From: Sarocladium kiliense
Lineage: Eukaryota; Ascomycota; Sordariomycetes; Hypocreales; Sarocladiaceae
Direction: 5' to 3'
NCBI GenBank assembly: GCA_030734395.1
Contig: JAUZTG010000016.1
Location: 1,860,001 to 1,924,000 of the forward strand
Length of the DNA stretch: 64,000 bases
Of this stretch, positions 11,142 to 22,110 are shown one piece after another; the first letter of the stretch is position 1; each line of letters starts with the position of its first letter. Below the pieces are notes generated by a model that was not told the DNA's origin, made no database searches, and was given only the letters and a program-made list of their open reading frames with translations. The position numbers were made by a program, and so were the translations under genes.

Positions 11142-14100
11142 ATGCAGGGATTCGCGGACGGGCAGAGAGATGACGGAGGGCTTGCAGAGTTGATGCGGGA
11201 GCCAAGCTTCGACGGCCAAGAAAGCAGGGCTCTAAGGGCGATGCAAGACGAACTTCGCACGCTGACGAGCAGAATTCGTGATCTCGAGCAGCTTTCAGAT
11301 GCGAAAACGCCTACGCAACACGCCGTGGAAATAACCTCTGTTTTGCCTCGACTCAACCTTGTTGATTGGACTGGCTTTCAGAAGAGTACACATACCGGCG
11401 AGCGCTTTGCTATTGACATCTTGGTCGGCAGTTTCAATGATCCGCCCGAGTATCCTCCCAGAAAAGCTCTATCCATAGATCCTTTGGACTATGAGGGTCA
11501 ATCGATCGGTCACAATGGGCTGAAGCCTTTGCCAGAAGGAATCCGGATCAATTCCAAAACCATCATCAGGCTTCTGAGCAAGGCGTATGGATCTGAGGTC
11601 TCTCCGAACAGCGTACCAATCATATTTCCGAGACCCTTCAGGTCTCTTTTCTTTTACGAGGACAAGATCCGCGGCCTGATCTTGGCGCTCAAGACACTGC
11701 TCAAAAGCAAAAATGATCACGGCATACCACATGAAAGCCGCGGCGCCTTTGATGAGGACGAGTACGCTGCTTTCTCGAAGTCCTTGAACGAGCTGAACTG
11801 CATAATCTGCTTCATGGATATATATCTGAAGCCCCGACTCTCGTACCTAAGAGGTGCCAGTTGCAGCAGAGTTGTATTCAGCGATCTCTGGCTCCTGTTC
11901 AAGCCAGGAGATCACGTACTCTCACAGGATAGAAGGCGAGCTTACTGCGTAATCGGTCTCTCAGCACCTTGGCAAAGGGACATCTGGTTAGCAGGGGATC
12001 AATTGCTGGCCCATGAAACCACTTCCGATAGTGAAGGCGATGAGGACAATGAAATCACCATCGAGTGTGTGTTCATTGCGTCTGACGGACAACAGGTTGG
12101 GGCCGTGACCAGAGAGTTTTCCATTCCAGAATTTTGGGGAGTTAGAGATGTCATGTCTCTTGCTATCCATCCCATCAGCTTGGCTCACAAAGATCTAGTG
12201 AGTAGCATCAGGGAAAGGGGCAGACTTTTCGCCCGTGTGGCGGCCAATTCGACACATATGCACTACAGAGGCATGACTTCACAACCTGAGAAAGAAATTG
12301 ACGAGCCTGTGATCATTGACTTCGAGCAAGCACAAAGGTTTGGAGTCGACGGCGGAGCATGGACACCGCATATCGTGGAGCTTTCCCAGTGGGATCAGCA
12401 TGAGACCCATCCGAATGCTGAGACTGCTATAGACAGCCAGTGTGTCCACGATGATTCACACATAGAGGCAATGAAACGAAATGTTTTCATACAGGCCGAG
12501 CTGGAGTGCAAGTCCTTACTCCTGGTCAAGCCTGAAAGATGGAAAGACAATGTCGATATGACGGAGGACAACCTATTGATCACCACTCCCTATGTCTTTG
12601 GTTTCGCTCTAAACTGGAAAGCATGGGGTGGGTTAAAATCTTCCCTTGACCTTGAAGCGTTATATGTCTGTATTCTCGACCGGGCCAAGGCCATACTGAC
12701 TGTACGTAGCGAAGTTCGATATCGTTTACTTGATCGCCATTCAAGACGAAGCTGACTTCCAACTTTCACAACTTGTACTACCCAACGGCTGCAAGGAAAC
12801 AATCACAGAGTTGATTAGTGGGTTCTTAGTCGGGTCTCAGTTATCACACCGGCAAAGGCACAACTTGATTATTTCCCTGAGGGGATATCCGGGAGTTGGG
12901 AAAACTATGACTGCAAGTACGATTTCCCAGAAAACTATTCGTTGCGTACTACATTAAAAAGGATGCAGGCTAATGAGTTTAACTAATGCTCAGAGTGCAT
13001 GGCAAACCATTATCGCAGGCCTATGTTCCAGCTCACCACCAGTATGAAAGAATACCGCAGTACCTTCTATATGACACGGATGAAGTGGCTAACCACTCCG
13101 TGGTTTCAGGGGATTTGTTTTCGAAAAAAACTGAGGTACAGAACCAAATCGAAGGCTACTTTGCATTGGCTAGTCGCTGGGGCTGCTTTATGCTGATTGA
13201 CGATGCCGACGCGCAAGTATTCGTCGGAAAGAAGCCACCAGGTCAACACCCCGAGCAGATCCAAGTTATGACGGGTATGTTGATCTCGAAGCTCAGCCTT
13301 CATATGAACTTTCGTCAAAGACCGGCAAGTTAATGAATCATTCCCTTAAAAAGTGTTCCTCAGCAATGTAATGAGATCCAAGGGAGTTCTTTTCCTCATC
13401 ACAAACAACGCGGCCAACTTCGATGAGGCTTTCATGTCTTTGGTACACGTGAACCTTCTCTTTCCGCCGCTTGACAAAGATGCAACCTTGAAGCTCTTTG
13501 AGAATAACATCCAACGGCTGCGCGACAAGTCAGATGCCCTTCAGCAAGAAGAGTGTGGCACTCGCTTGGTGGTCAAAATGCAAGATATTCTCTCATTCGC
13601 CGCCGCGTACTTCGATCGCCAGCCACACGCCAGATGGAACGGGAGAACAATCCGGAATGGGTTCGACACTGCTCTTAGCCTCGCCCAACACAAGGCCAAC
13701 GGGAGCGATAGGCTCTCGAAGGGTGAGGTAGCGGAAGTGACTCTGGACGCAAGACAATTCGAAGCGGTTGCCGAAACCTACCTAGGAATCTCATACCCGC
13801 GTATTCCTCCGCCACCTCCTTTCCCCGCTCCTCTACACCAACCAGTCCGTGCAACGCCTTCTGAAGATTCATTCGGAAGGGATGGTACTGAAGGTTATGA
13901 TTCGGATGCATCAACGTCTGACTCAGGACATACAATCAGAGCAGAAACGAAGAGACATGCTCGAAAAGGCAAACAATCTAGGGCAGGAGCTCTAATCACA
14001 AATACAACGGCGTACGCTTTGTCAAACACACTTTCATTCACCGCGACCCCAAGCCGGCATCACGTCAAGTGGGAAGCATTCAGGGATGGTCGTGTCAATC

Positions 14101-17100
14101 GAGACAATGACCGCTTTGCCATTGAAGTTTTAGATGGAGAGCCTGTCGTTAAGTTCGACGTCGATCCTTCTGAAGGCTTTTGGTGGTCCAAGTGGGCGCA
14201 TCGGCGTGACAGCGACCATGCAACCAAAGACGCTGCTGGCGATGCAAATACCTTGCGTGGACAAACTTTGCCTCCTGGCCAGGCGCCACTCCCCGAGCGA
14301 ATCCGAATTCACTCAAAGCAGATTGTCAAGGTACTGGAGACAATACATGGATCAGAATTATCGTCCTACGAAACCTCAGTCGTCATGATCCGGCCATTCA
14401 GAGCCCTGGCTTACTATGAAAGGAAGATCCGACAGAAACTCGAAGACGCAATTCAATCCATTATGTCTCCCATTCAGACCCAAGAGAATCGCAGTGACAC
14501 TGGCAACAGCATCAGACAACGAGGTAACCCCGGCTCAAAACCTGACGATGGTGTCCAGACCGAGGTTACTCCAACAGCGGCGGTTTTAGCAGCCCGAGGG
14601 GATGAATCCGATGATAGAATCGATTCAGAAAATGCGGACTCTCATTCCTCAGTGGAACACTTGCAATGTCTTGTGGACTTTATTGACACAGAATTGCGTG
14701 CCAAGGTTCTGCATCTGAGCCATCCGTCGTGCCATACAGTGGTATTTACGGATCTGTGGTACATGTTCAAACCCGGCGACGAGGTTGTTGAGCCAAGCCG
14801 ACGACAAGCCTTTAGAATTCTAAGCGTTACGAGTCAACTCCACAAGGTCGTCCCACCTTGGGTTACGTGGAAGTCTCGAAATAAGAGGGCAAAGGAGAAA
14901 AGTCCCGTGGAGCCTTCAATAACTCTGCATTGTGTGTACATCGACTTTGACGGATACCGACTCGGTCCCGTGAGAGCCAAATTCGAGATCAAGAAATTTG
15001 ACGGCAGCAAAGACATTACTTCACTACCAGCCTACCCTCTTCGATTCGCTAAGACACCGGAACCCGAGTCCAGTGGAGATGGTCACTCGTCGTTTCGAGC
15101 CCGGCTGATATCGCGAGGAAGAAAGTTTGTTAACGTGATTGGGATCACGCCGATGCACTACAATGGAGTAACGCTGGACAGTAAAGAGGAAGTGGACAGC
15201 CAGGTGATAGTTGACTTTCAAGAGTGCCTCTCTGCTCTGGCGATGGAGCGACCGCTGATAGAGGAACTGGTTGGAACATCGATCGGAGACTCTAAAGACG
15301 ATGAACTTTGCAATGCTGAATGCTGTGCTGGAGAGGAGATTCACCAGGACGCCTATGCCGAGAGAAATATCAACCAAGAGTACATATCGACCTTGATTCC
15401 AGGCCCAGAGGATGGAAACCAACAACCTTCCGTGGCTGTCATGCCGCGCTTGTTGCACGACAAAATGCTCGAAGAGCTGTCTGAGGATGACCTCATCATT
15501 ATGTCAAACCGTGTTTTCGGTTTCATTCTCCGGAGTCGCAAATGGGGTAAGCCTCTTCTTTGCGTGTACGAGTATTCCCTGGGTCTCCGGTGGACTACAG
15601 TGCAGCTGCCAACTACCAAGCTTGATGGGGGCAAACATATGAAGCAGACTGACTGACACTACTTTTTACTGTGACTAGCTGAGCTCGATCTTCGCCACCT
15701 TACCCCAATCGGTTCCGAAGAAAAGATACCGCACAAGGAGAAAGAGCAACGCCGAGATAACCACTTGACGGGTACTATGACACGGAACACAAATAGTCGA
15801 ACAGCAAGATCTACATTGAACGCAGTTCCAGTATCAGGAACTGAACCAAGTGAGCCCATGGCTTTCGACCAGCTTGTGCTACCAAGGGGACACAAGGAGA
15901 TAGTCGTGTCACTGATTGCCCAGCACTTCCATGACAGGGAAACACAAGTCACTGAAAATGAGCAAACCGATATTATCAGAGGCAAAGGTGGCGAAAGACC
16001 TCCGAGCTTCTCAGGCAATTCCATGCTAACTCATACATTAATCATCAGGCAAGGGATTAATAATACTTCTTCATGGCGCACCAGGTGTTGGTAAGACAAC
16101 AACCGCAGGTGAGAACTATCTTATTCCCAGATCTTTACACTGTGACATGGGCTGAATCTTGAGACATTTCAGAGGGTGTGGCGGAGGTGTTCAACAAACC
16201 ACTCTTTCAAATCACTTGCGGTTGGTTACTTACCCAATATGAGCAACTATCAGTCTGCTAACGCGCTTGTCCCTTCTACTCAGGAGATCTTGGTACGACA
16301 GCCAGCGATGTGGAAAAAGCATTGGAAAGGCACTTCAGTCTGGCGAGCAGATGGGGCTGTGTGCTCCTGCTTGATGAAGCTGATGTCTTCCTTTCCGAAC
16401 GATCGCCACAAGATTTCAAGAGGAACAGCTTTGTCGCAGGTCAGAAAGCCTGTTGCCGGGGATCTCGCCCATAACACGACCTTGAAATAGCTGACAAACA
16501 GATACAGTGTTTTTGAGGGCCCTGGAGTACTACAAAGGCATTCTTTTCTTGACGACGAATCGCATCGGTGATTTCGACGAAGCGTTTGCCTCTCGTGTTC
16601 ATATCAGTTTGTATTATCCACCGCTCGATAAGGAGGCAACAGAGAAGATATTTATGCTGAACCTTCAGCTCCTGAAGGAGAGGGTTGAGCGCAGAGGCCT
16701 GGAGATCGAGATTGACGACGCCATCCTGAGGTTTGCGGCTAACTACTGGGACAAATACGCGAAAATGAGGTGGAACGGCCGACAGATTCGCAATGCCTGC
16801 CAGACAGCTCTCGCATTGGCACAGTACGATGCGCAAAGAGGCCAGCAGAGCGGATTGGTGGATACCGTGGCTTTTCTGAAAGAGGAAGTGAACAACACCG
16901 CTAAGGTCTACCTTACTGAGGGACACATGGAGACCGTGGCTAATGCGTACCTGGAATTCATGAAGTATCTCAAAGAGGTTCACGGCAGGGATGCGGAAAG
17001 AAGAGCCAAGTCTTTGGGGATACGTGCTCGGGAGATCCCTCCACCAAGCGTTGGTACCAAAAGCAAGGGCGACGGTTCAGAGGAGAACGAGGAAGAAGAA

Positions 17101-17532
17101 GTAGAAGGCTTGCTTAGGATTAGGAAGGAACCAGCCTCACGGAAAGATTTGGACCAAGGTATGGCCAAGCTATCGAGTACCCCATCGCAAACATCATCAC
17201 AGAGCCACTGGCACCCAGCTCTAACACCATCAAATTCGATTGAAGGAAGCCAAGGTCCCATGAATCCTTCTGCGAACGTCCCCTTGGTGCCGGTCAGCGG
17301 AACATTCAGCCCTGCGATGTATCAGCCTGGGTTTCCTCCACCGCAACAGTTGGCGATGCCCATATACGGACAAGCTTTAGATCCACGGCAAGCCTACGCG
17401 AACTACACAGTTTGGCAGGGCATGTTCGCACCCGGCGCCCAGGCACCCCAACAGTCTCCGTATATGGGATCACCCCCCGGTGCCGGCGGGAATACAAGCT
17501 ATCCCCACGGGCATGGGACGGGCGGAATCTAG
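11142..17532 (+). CDS. Double-module DUF7025-like/AAA+ ATPase (tandem fusion)
   Basis: Ten exons give 1,898 residues: 11142-12627, 12710-12916, 12994-13041, 13110-13274, 13354-15546, 15679-15987, 16049-16108, 16173-16220, 16284-16439, 16508-17532. All nine introns are in phase 1. Module 1 (residues 1 to about 780) and module 2 (about 860-1720) each hold an N-domain resembling fungal DUF7025 (FAIDILVG/FAIEVLDG, YFKPGD-type motifs, MHYRG/MHYNG) and an AAA+ domain with the fungal C-terminal lid (WNGRTIRN/WNGRQIRN). Module 2 is canonical: Walker A GAPGVGKT at 1479-1486, Walker B LLLDEAD at 1533-1539, SRVH with Arg1587. Module 1 keeps Walker A (GYPGVGKT, about 553-560) but has LIDDAD at 609-614 and SLVH at 664-667, so the catalytic Glu and the Arg are replaced. 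The C-terminus is a Pro/Gln/Gly/Tyr-rich tail. The 13354 acceptor is AAG. Cellular role unknown; a nucleotide-driven remodelling machine is inferred. Confidence 0.85.
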
Positions 17533-18437
17533 TCGAGGGCGTGGCCGTCGAGGTATTGGATTATGCACTCTCTGAAAAGGGCAAGTGTCGTATTTCCCCA
17601 GAGAAGTGACGCAATTCCAAGAAGGAGATGCCATGAAGTCAACTTTGCCTTTGAGCACTGCGTTGATGGACTGCACATGTAAGGGTAGGATCGGACCGAA
17701 GTAAAGGGTAAACACTCACATTAGCACCTACTGAACTGTATACTACGGCTCAACCGAGAGTATCTCCTGCACACGATATGCCGTAGTGCCCGAGGAACGC
17801 TAAAACGCCAGTCTGATGGGTGATGTAGTTAAGGTTAGGGGTCTGATGGCTTATACCTTCAGCCCGTGCCATCATTGAAACCGCACAAAGGGTGGTGGCT
17901 CGAGACGACACGCTACAATCTCGCACTCTTTGTTGCATTGGCCCCAGGGCGCGAGCGGAAGCCACGAGAGCCTGCGGTGGCGACTCGGAACAGACCCTGC
18001 CATCCTCCCGCATAGCCCACAATAGGTCGAATCTCGTCACACTTGAGGGGTGTCAGAGGCGTTGAAAGTAGCCGTATACCGCGCAACGGTAGGGGGTGTT
18101 GGGAGCTGATCTTGACACAACGCTTCCGGCACGTCTCACTGCCGATGGTGCGTCGCCTGCCCACCATGATCAAAGTTGCTATGTAATTAAAGTGCAGGCT
18201 TATGATGTGCAAGAGAGATCCTTTGGCCTTATATGACGATTGTCGATTACGAATCGTTACGGCACAAGTTACTATAGATAGCAGATTTCCAAAAGGGGCA
18301 ATCTGATTCGACGTGAGAGGCATTTCATGTGAACTTTTCTTGAGGTCGCAAGACGATTCAAGAAATCATCAAACTGAGCTATAAAACGGATTATGCACTC
18401 AGGCACTGAGCCAATGAAAATATAACTGTATATTCGT
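17533..18437. other. Convergent intergenic region
   Basis: About 900 bp between the 3' ends of the AAA+ gene and the minus-strand transporter. No gene is recognised; the last 150 bp before 18437 is AT-rich, fitting a transporter 3' untranslated region. Confidence 0.5.
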
Positions 18438-19904
18438 TTAAAGGATATACTTGAAATCCAGCGCCCTGTCGTCTGTGAATCCATTGGTGGTAGCGCCCTC
18501 AGCGATCAGCTTCTCTTTCTTCTGATTCCGTCGCCTCAAAAGGAACCAAGTAGCGACAACAAAGATTGCCGCAACGAACTCGAGACCAGCAGAGAGAGAG
18601 TTACCCATGATATAACGAGGTGCCTGGCTTGGGGGGTAGAGCTGACCAGAAACCATGCCACTACAGTTGCCGATGCTGGCAAATATGGGAAGGCCAATTG
18701 CGCGCTTGTAGTCGGGACAGAGAGTGGTTGCGACCCATGTCATCATCAGGCAGGAGAATGCGTAAATACCGAGAACCAAGATGAACATAGCAGCGTAGCC
18801 AGCGGCCTTGCTGGAAGTGCCAACGCAAATGAGGTAGGCTGTGATGACAGGAGCAGCGGACATGAGCAGAAAGATTGCGCGGCGACGCAGCCTGTCAGAC
18901 CAGTAGGTTTGCAAGAGCAACGAACATGCTCCGAGAGCGTAGACGGGGATGGTCAGGTAGTTCGCCTGGTATGAGTCGTATCCAAAACCGCGGATCAGAG
19001 TCGGGAGGAACATGCCGTAGCCGAAGATGGCGACACTGGATGTGAAGAAGGCGAGAGAGGCGACGTAGACGAACGGATCGGTGAGGGCCATGCGAACCCA
19101 CTTCCATTCGAATTTGTCAACACCCTTATAGGTTGCATCGCGCTCCTTGCGCATTCTCATGACGGCCTTCTCTTCTTCGGTGAGGAACCACGCGGTCTCA
19201 GGCTTGTTGGGGAAGAACCAGATACAGACACAGCAAAGAGCCAGCGACACAGATCCCTCGCAGATGAATAGCCATCGCCATGCCTCAAGACCGAGTCGGG
19301 TACCCATAGTCTGGATGCCGTAGGCAAGCAGTCCACCGAATGCTCCGGACACGGCGTTCGAGAAGTTGATCAGAGCAACTCGCTTTGCGGTAGACTCGCG
19401 CGAGTAGATCATCGAGAAGAGAAAGGTGAAAGCCGGCGGCACACCGGCCTCAAAGAAGCCAAGCAGCATCCGACAGGCCAGCGCCTGGCCATAATTCTGC
19501 ACAAAGCCTGTTCCGAGTGTCACAGCGGACCACCCAATCGCGGCCGCAGAGATAACATAGTTCGGCCCAAGCCTCTTCAGCGCAGAGACCCAAAACACCT
19601 CAGTGACGATATAAGGCACGAAGAACAGTGTGACCAGGTTGCCAAATTGGTTGTCGACGAGCCCGAGAGACTCTTCGAAGCCGAAGACGCGAGCATTGCC
19701 AAGGTTGGAGCGGTCAATGTAGTTGAGCAGAATGAGGACGAAGGCAGGTGGGAGGAGGTAGATGTCGAACTTGCGGAGGGCGGCTTTTTCGGCGGCTGGA
19801 TCGATGTAGATGGTGGATGAAGGAGACTGCGAGTCGGTTTCACCTTTGGTGGATGATCCGTCGAGGACGGCGACGCCGAGGTCGGCCTTCTGCTTCTCGT
19901 CCAT
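18438..19904 (-). CDS. Dal5-type anion:cation symporter (MFS transporter)
   Basis: One uninterrupted frame of 488 residues, the usual length for the family. The N-terminus is a hydrophilic cytosolic tail of about 45 residues; the first membrane helix includes LLPPAFVLILLNYIDRSNLGNAR, the typical Dal5/TNA1 helix-1 signature. The conserved RMLLGFFEAGVPPAFTFLFSMIYSR and the PNKPETAWFLTEEEK loop between halves follow. About twelve helices can be counted and the C-terminal tail is charged. Family knowledge: these plasma-membrane carriers import organic anions such as allantoate, ureidosuccinate, nicotinate or related carboxylates. The substrate cannot be read from sequence, but the divergent DCG1-like racemase at 20684 and GATA motifs between them favour a nitrogenous compound. 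No damage is visible. Confidence 0.92.
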   Translation of the reverse strand: MDEKQKADLGVAVLDGSSTKGETDSQSPSSTIYIDPAAEKAALRKFDIYLLPPAFVLILLNYIDRSNLGNARVFGFEESLGLVDNQFGNLVTLFFVPYIVTEVFWVSALKRLGPNYVISAAAIGWSAVTLGTGFVQNYGQALACRMLLGFFEAGVPPAFTFLFSMIYSRESTAKRVALINFSNAVSGAFGGLLAYGIQTMGTRLGLEAWRWLFICEGSVSLALCCVCIWFFPNKPETAWFLTEEEKAVMRMRKERDATYKGVDKFEWKWVRMALTDPFVYVASLAFFTSSVAIFGYGMFLPTLIRGFGYDSYQANYLTIPVYALGACSLLLQTYWSDRLRRRAIFLLMSAAPVITAYLICVGTSSKAAGYAAMFILVLGIYAFSCLMMTWVATTLCPDYKRAIGLPIFASIGNCSGMVSGQLYPPSQAPRYIMGNSLSAGLEFVAAIFVVATWFLLRRRNQKKEKLIAEGATTNGFTDDRALDFKYIL

Positions 19905-20683
19905 GTTGAGGAAAAGTATGTGAGTGATGATAGTCGATCAATTGATGTTGACGAAAGTCTCTCAAGATCTGGCTGCCGATTGAAGCTGCTTATTCTCATC
20001 CTCAATCGACGACGAGAAGCGACAAAGCTTTTATGTTTCTCGGTCGTCAAAATTGTTCATGAGGATGTGACATCCTTATCTGGAGCAACAACTACATCGC
20101 ATGTAGCCCAGCCATACGCTTTTCCATATCGGGAGGCACATTGCAGCAAAATGGGCTTGTCTCGACCGGAGATCTGGGCAGCTGTCTGGCCCACGGGCTT
20201 ATCTATCAAAAGCGGGGATACCGACGCGACGGTTTGGTAATGGTTAAGGTTAATGGGGAGGAAAACATCCGCGCCTGGAGCGGGCGGCGGGAACGGGGCG
20301 GGCACTCTGTGTAACACGCGGGGCAGCCCGCGGGCACGTTGGCGGGACGGACACCGGTGACAAGGACACGGGCTTCGCGGGCTGGTCAGGGCTGAACGAT
20401 CTGATCGTAGCCGTGGACGGGGCACGGGCTCGGGCTTGATTACGAAACTAGGAGATAGCTAACATCGAAAGGTTTATGAGTATATAGTTTCTGGTGGCTT
20501 GCCTTGGTCTATTATCAGGTTCCTGATATTATGGGAACTGCTCCATTTCACCAGTCACTTCACTACATAAGATTGGCAAACTTCCAACGCCGGTCACTCT
20601 TTTCCTCTCTTCCCCCCCCTTTCTTTCTTTCCTTTGGATTTGTTTCTGCATAGATCTTCACGTTCCCTCCGCACTCTTTCAAT
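19905..20683. promoter_or_regulatory. Divergent promoter with GATA motifs (nitrogen-type)
   Basis: This gap separates the starts of the Dal5-like transporter and the DCG1-like racemase. It contains several GATA cores: TTATCT at 20076-20081 and 20199-20204, CTATC at 20203-20207, and TTATCA at 20513-20518. Such clusters are the usual binding sites for AreA/NIT2-type GATA factors that activate nitrogen-salvage genes. A GC-rich block lies at about 20270-20440, and a pyrimidine tract at 20600-20640 sits just before the racemase start. The motifs are seen; regulation is inferred. Confidence 0.5.
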
Positions 20684-21484
20684 ATGGCCATCGACCACCT
20701 GCCAACTCCTTGCCATCGGGTTCTGGTCATCAACCCCAACACCAGCACATCCCTCACAGAATCTTTCCAACCAGTCCTTTCTGCACTCAAACTCTCACAA
20801 GATATCTCACTGTTCTACTGGACATGTCCTCCCGGTGGCCCAGCGATGATCAAGTCTCCGGCTGACATGCAAGACAGCGCAGCACGGTGTCTTCCCCTGC
20901 TCCTCCGTCTCGCGCCCGACTACGATGGGTTTCTCGCGGCCTGCTATGCGGACCATCCTCTAGTGCGACTTTTGCAATCCCAAGTCGGCAACAAGCCAGT
21001 CGTATGTATCTTCCATGCGAGCATCTATGCAGCATTGCAACTCGCAGCGCCGGACCCTGCTGCGCAGTTCGGCATTATCACGACGGCACCAATATATGAG
21101 ACATTACTCTCCAGCGCGGTCAATATCATCCTTCGGTCGAATAAACAAGCACTCGCTCGCTTTGCAGGCGTGGCAGCAACAGGGGTTGGACTGGCAGATG
21201 TGCAGCTGGAGCACCTTAATAAACGAGAACAGGCCCAGGCAGCGCGCTCCAAGGTTATGGCAGCGACGAGGCTTCTTCTTCGCACATATGGGGATGTGTC
21301 AGTCCTATCCATGGGCGGAGTCGTCCTTGCTGGAATGGAGCAATGGGTGCACGAAGCCTGCGAAGCCGAAGGCAGGCCTGGTGTTCAAGTCGTCGACCAG
21401 TTGGCAGCAGGTATGCTGACGCTGGACGTTCTGCTAGGAGAGAAGCCACTACGAACAGTCGACTATCGGCAGGCTCTGAAATGA
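20684..21484 (+). CDS. DCG1-like Asp/Glu/hydantoin racemase family protein
   Basis: Intronless, 266 residues, close to the usual family length. The N-terminal strand and loop HRVLVINPNTSTSLTESF is the family hallmark, followed by the first active-site region AACYADHPL with Cys87. The second active-site region, normally LGCAGM in this superfamily, reads VLSMGGVVLAGM here, so the expected second cysteine is absent or shifted (Ser209, Met210). Enzymes of this superfamily use two cysteines for racemisation of amino acids or hydantoins; yeast DCG1 is under nitrogen catabolite control. With only one clear cysteine, this protein may work as a non-racemase (some relatives are decarboxylases or isomerases with one cysteine). 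Divergent pairing with the Dal5-like transporter suggests both act on an imported nitrogen compound. Confidence 0.88.
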   Translation: MAIDHLPTPCHRVLVINPNTSTSLTESFQPVLSALKLSQDISLFYWTCPPGGPAMIKSPADMQDSAARCLPLLLRLAPDYDGFLAACYADHPLVRLLQSQVGNKPVVCIFHASIYAALQLAAPDPAAQFGIITTAPIYETLLSSAVNIILRSNKQALARFAGVAATGVGLADVQLEHLNKREQAQAARSKVMAATRLLLRTYGDVSVLSMGGVVLAGMEQWVHEACEAEGRPGVQVVDQLAAGMLTLDVLLGEKPLRTVDYRQALK

Positions 21485-22110
21485 TCTACAGTTAGTATGG
21501 TCGAGGTTTCGCTTTCTGTCCGTGGACGAGAGTGACAGAGGAAACAACAGCCGGGTGCTCGGGCCATTAAGAATGAGGTAGTCATTGGCCAGTTTCTTAT
21601 CAAAGGCACTCGCACAGCTTCAGCCAGCCAGCCGCACGCCAAAGTCTGTTCAAGAACACATCTACATTCACCCCGGATGGGTCACGACCGAGCGCTGCAT
21701 TTGAAAGAAGATGGCGGTTAGCTCCGCCGCTACCGGAGTGCGCAGACGGCATTGACTGGCGCAGATATGCTGTCATGTGCCAGTCAGTGCGCTGTTGGAG
21801 ACGCCAATAAGGTTGACAGCCTTATTGGCAGAGCAAGGCCGTAAAGTTCACGGCAAAGTGAAGTCTAACACAAGGCTCCGTACTTCACATACACGGCCGC
21901 TTAAGTTATTACTGACAGACTCTTTTGTCCGGCAAACCTTTCCGATAGCAATCCTGACTGATCGGGGGTAAAAAAGAAAAAAAAAAAAGGCTTGCCACGA
22001 TCCGTTTCATATATAAAGAACACTGTCGTCCCTTACTCCATAATTTCCAGACACAACGAACCGCGAATCGACAGGCCATCACCGAAACCGTAACGATATC
22101 ATTACGCAAG
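21485..22110. other. Intergenic with a TATA-like promoter
   Basis: About 625 bp. An A-rich run (21970-21988) and a TATA-like stretch (TATATAAAG, about 22010-22018) lie 90-140 bp before the next candidate start. Nothing else is recognised. Confidence 0.4.

Noticed and set aside
13354..15546. Splitting the AAA+ locus into two ordinary genes
   Set aside because: No stop, poly-A-type region or promoter-like gap is visible between the modules, and the frame is open throughout; kept as one gene but flagged for transcript check.
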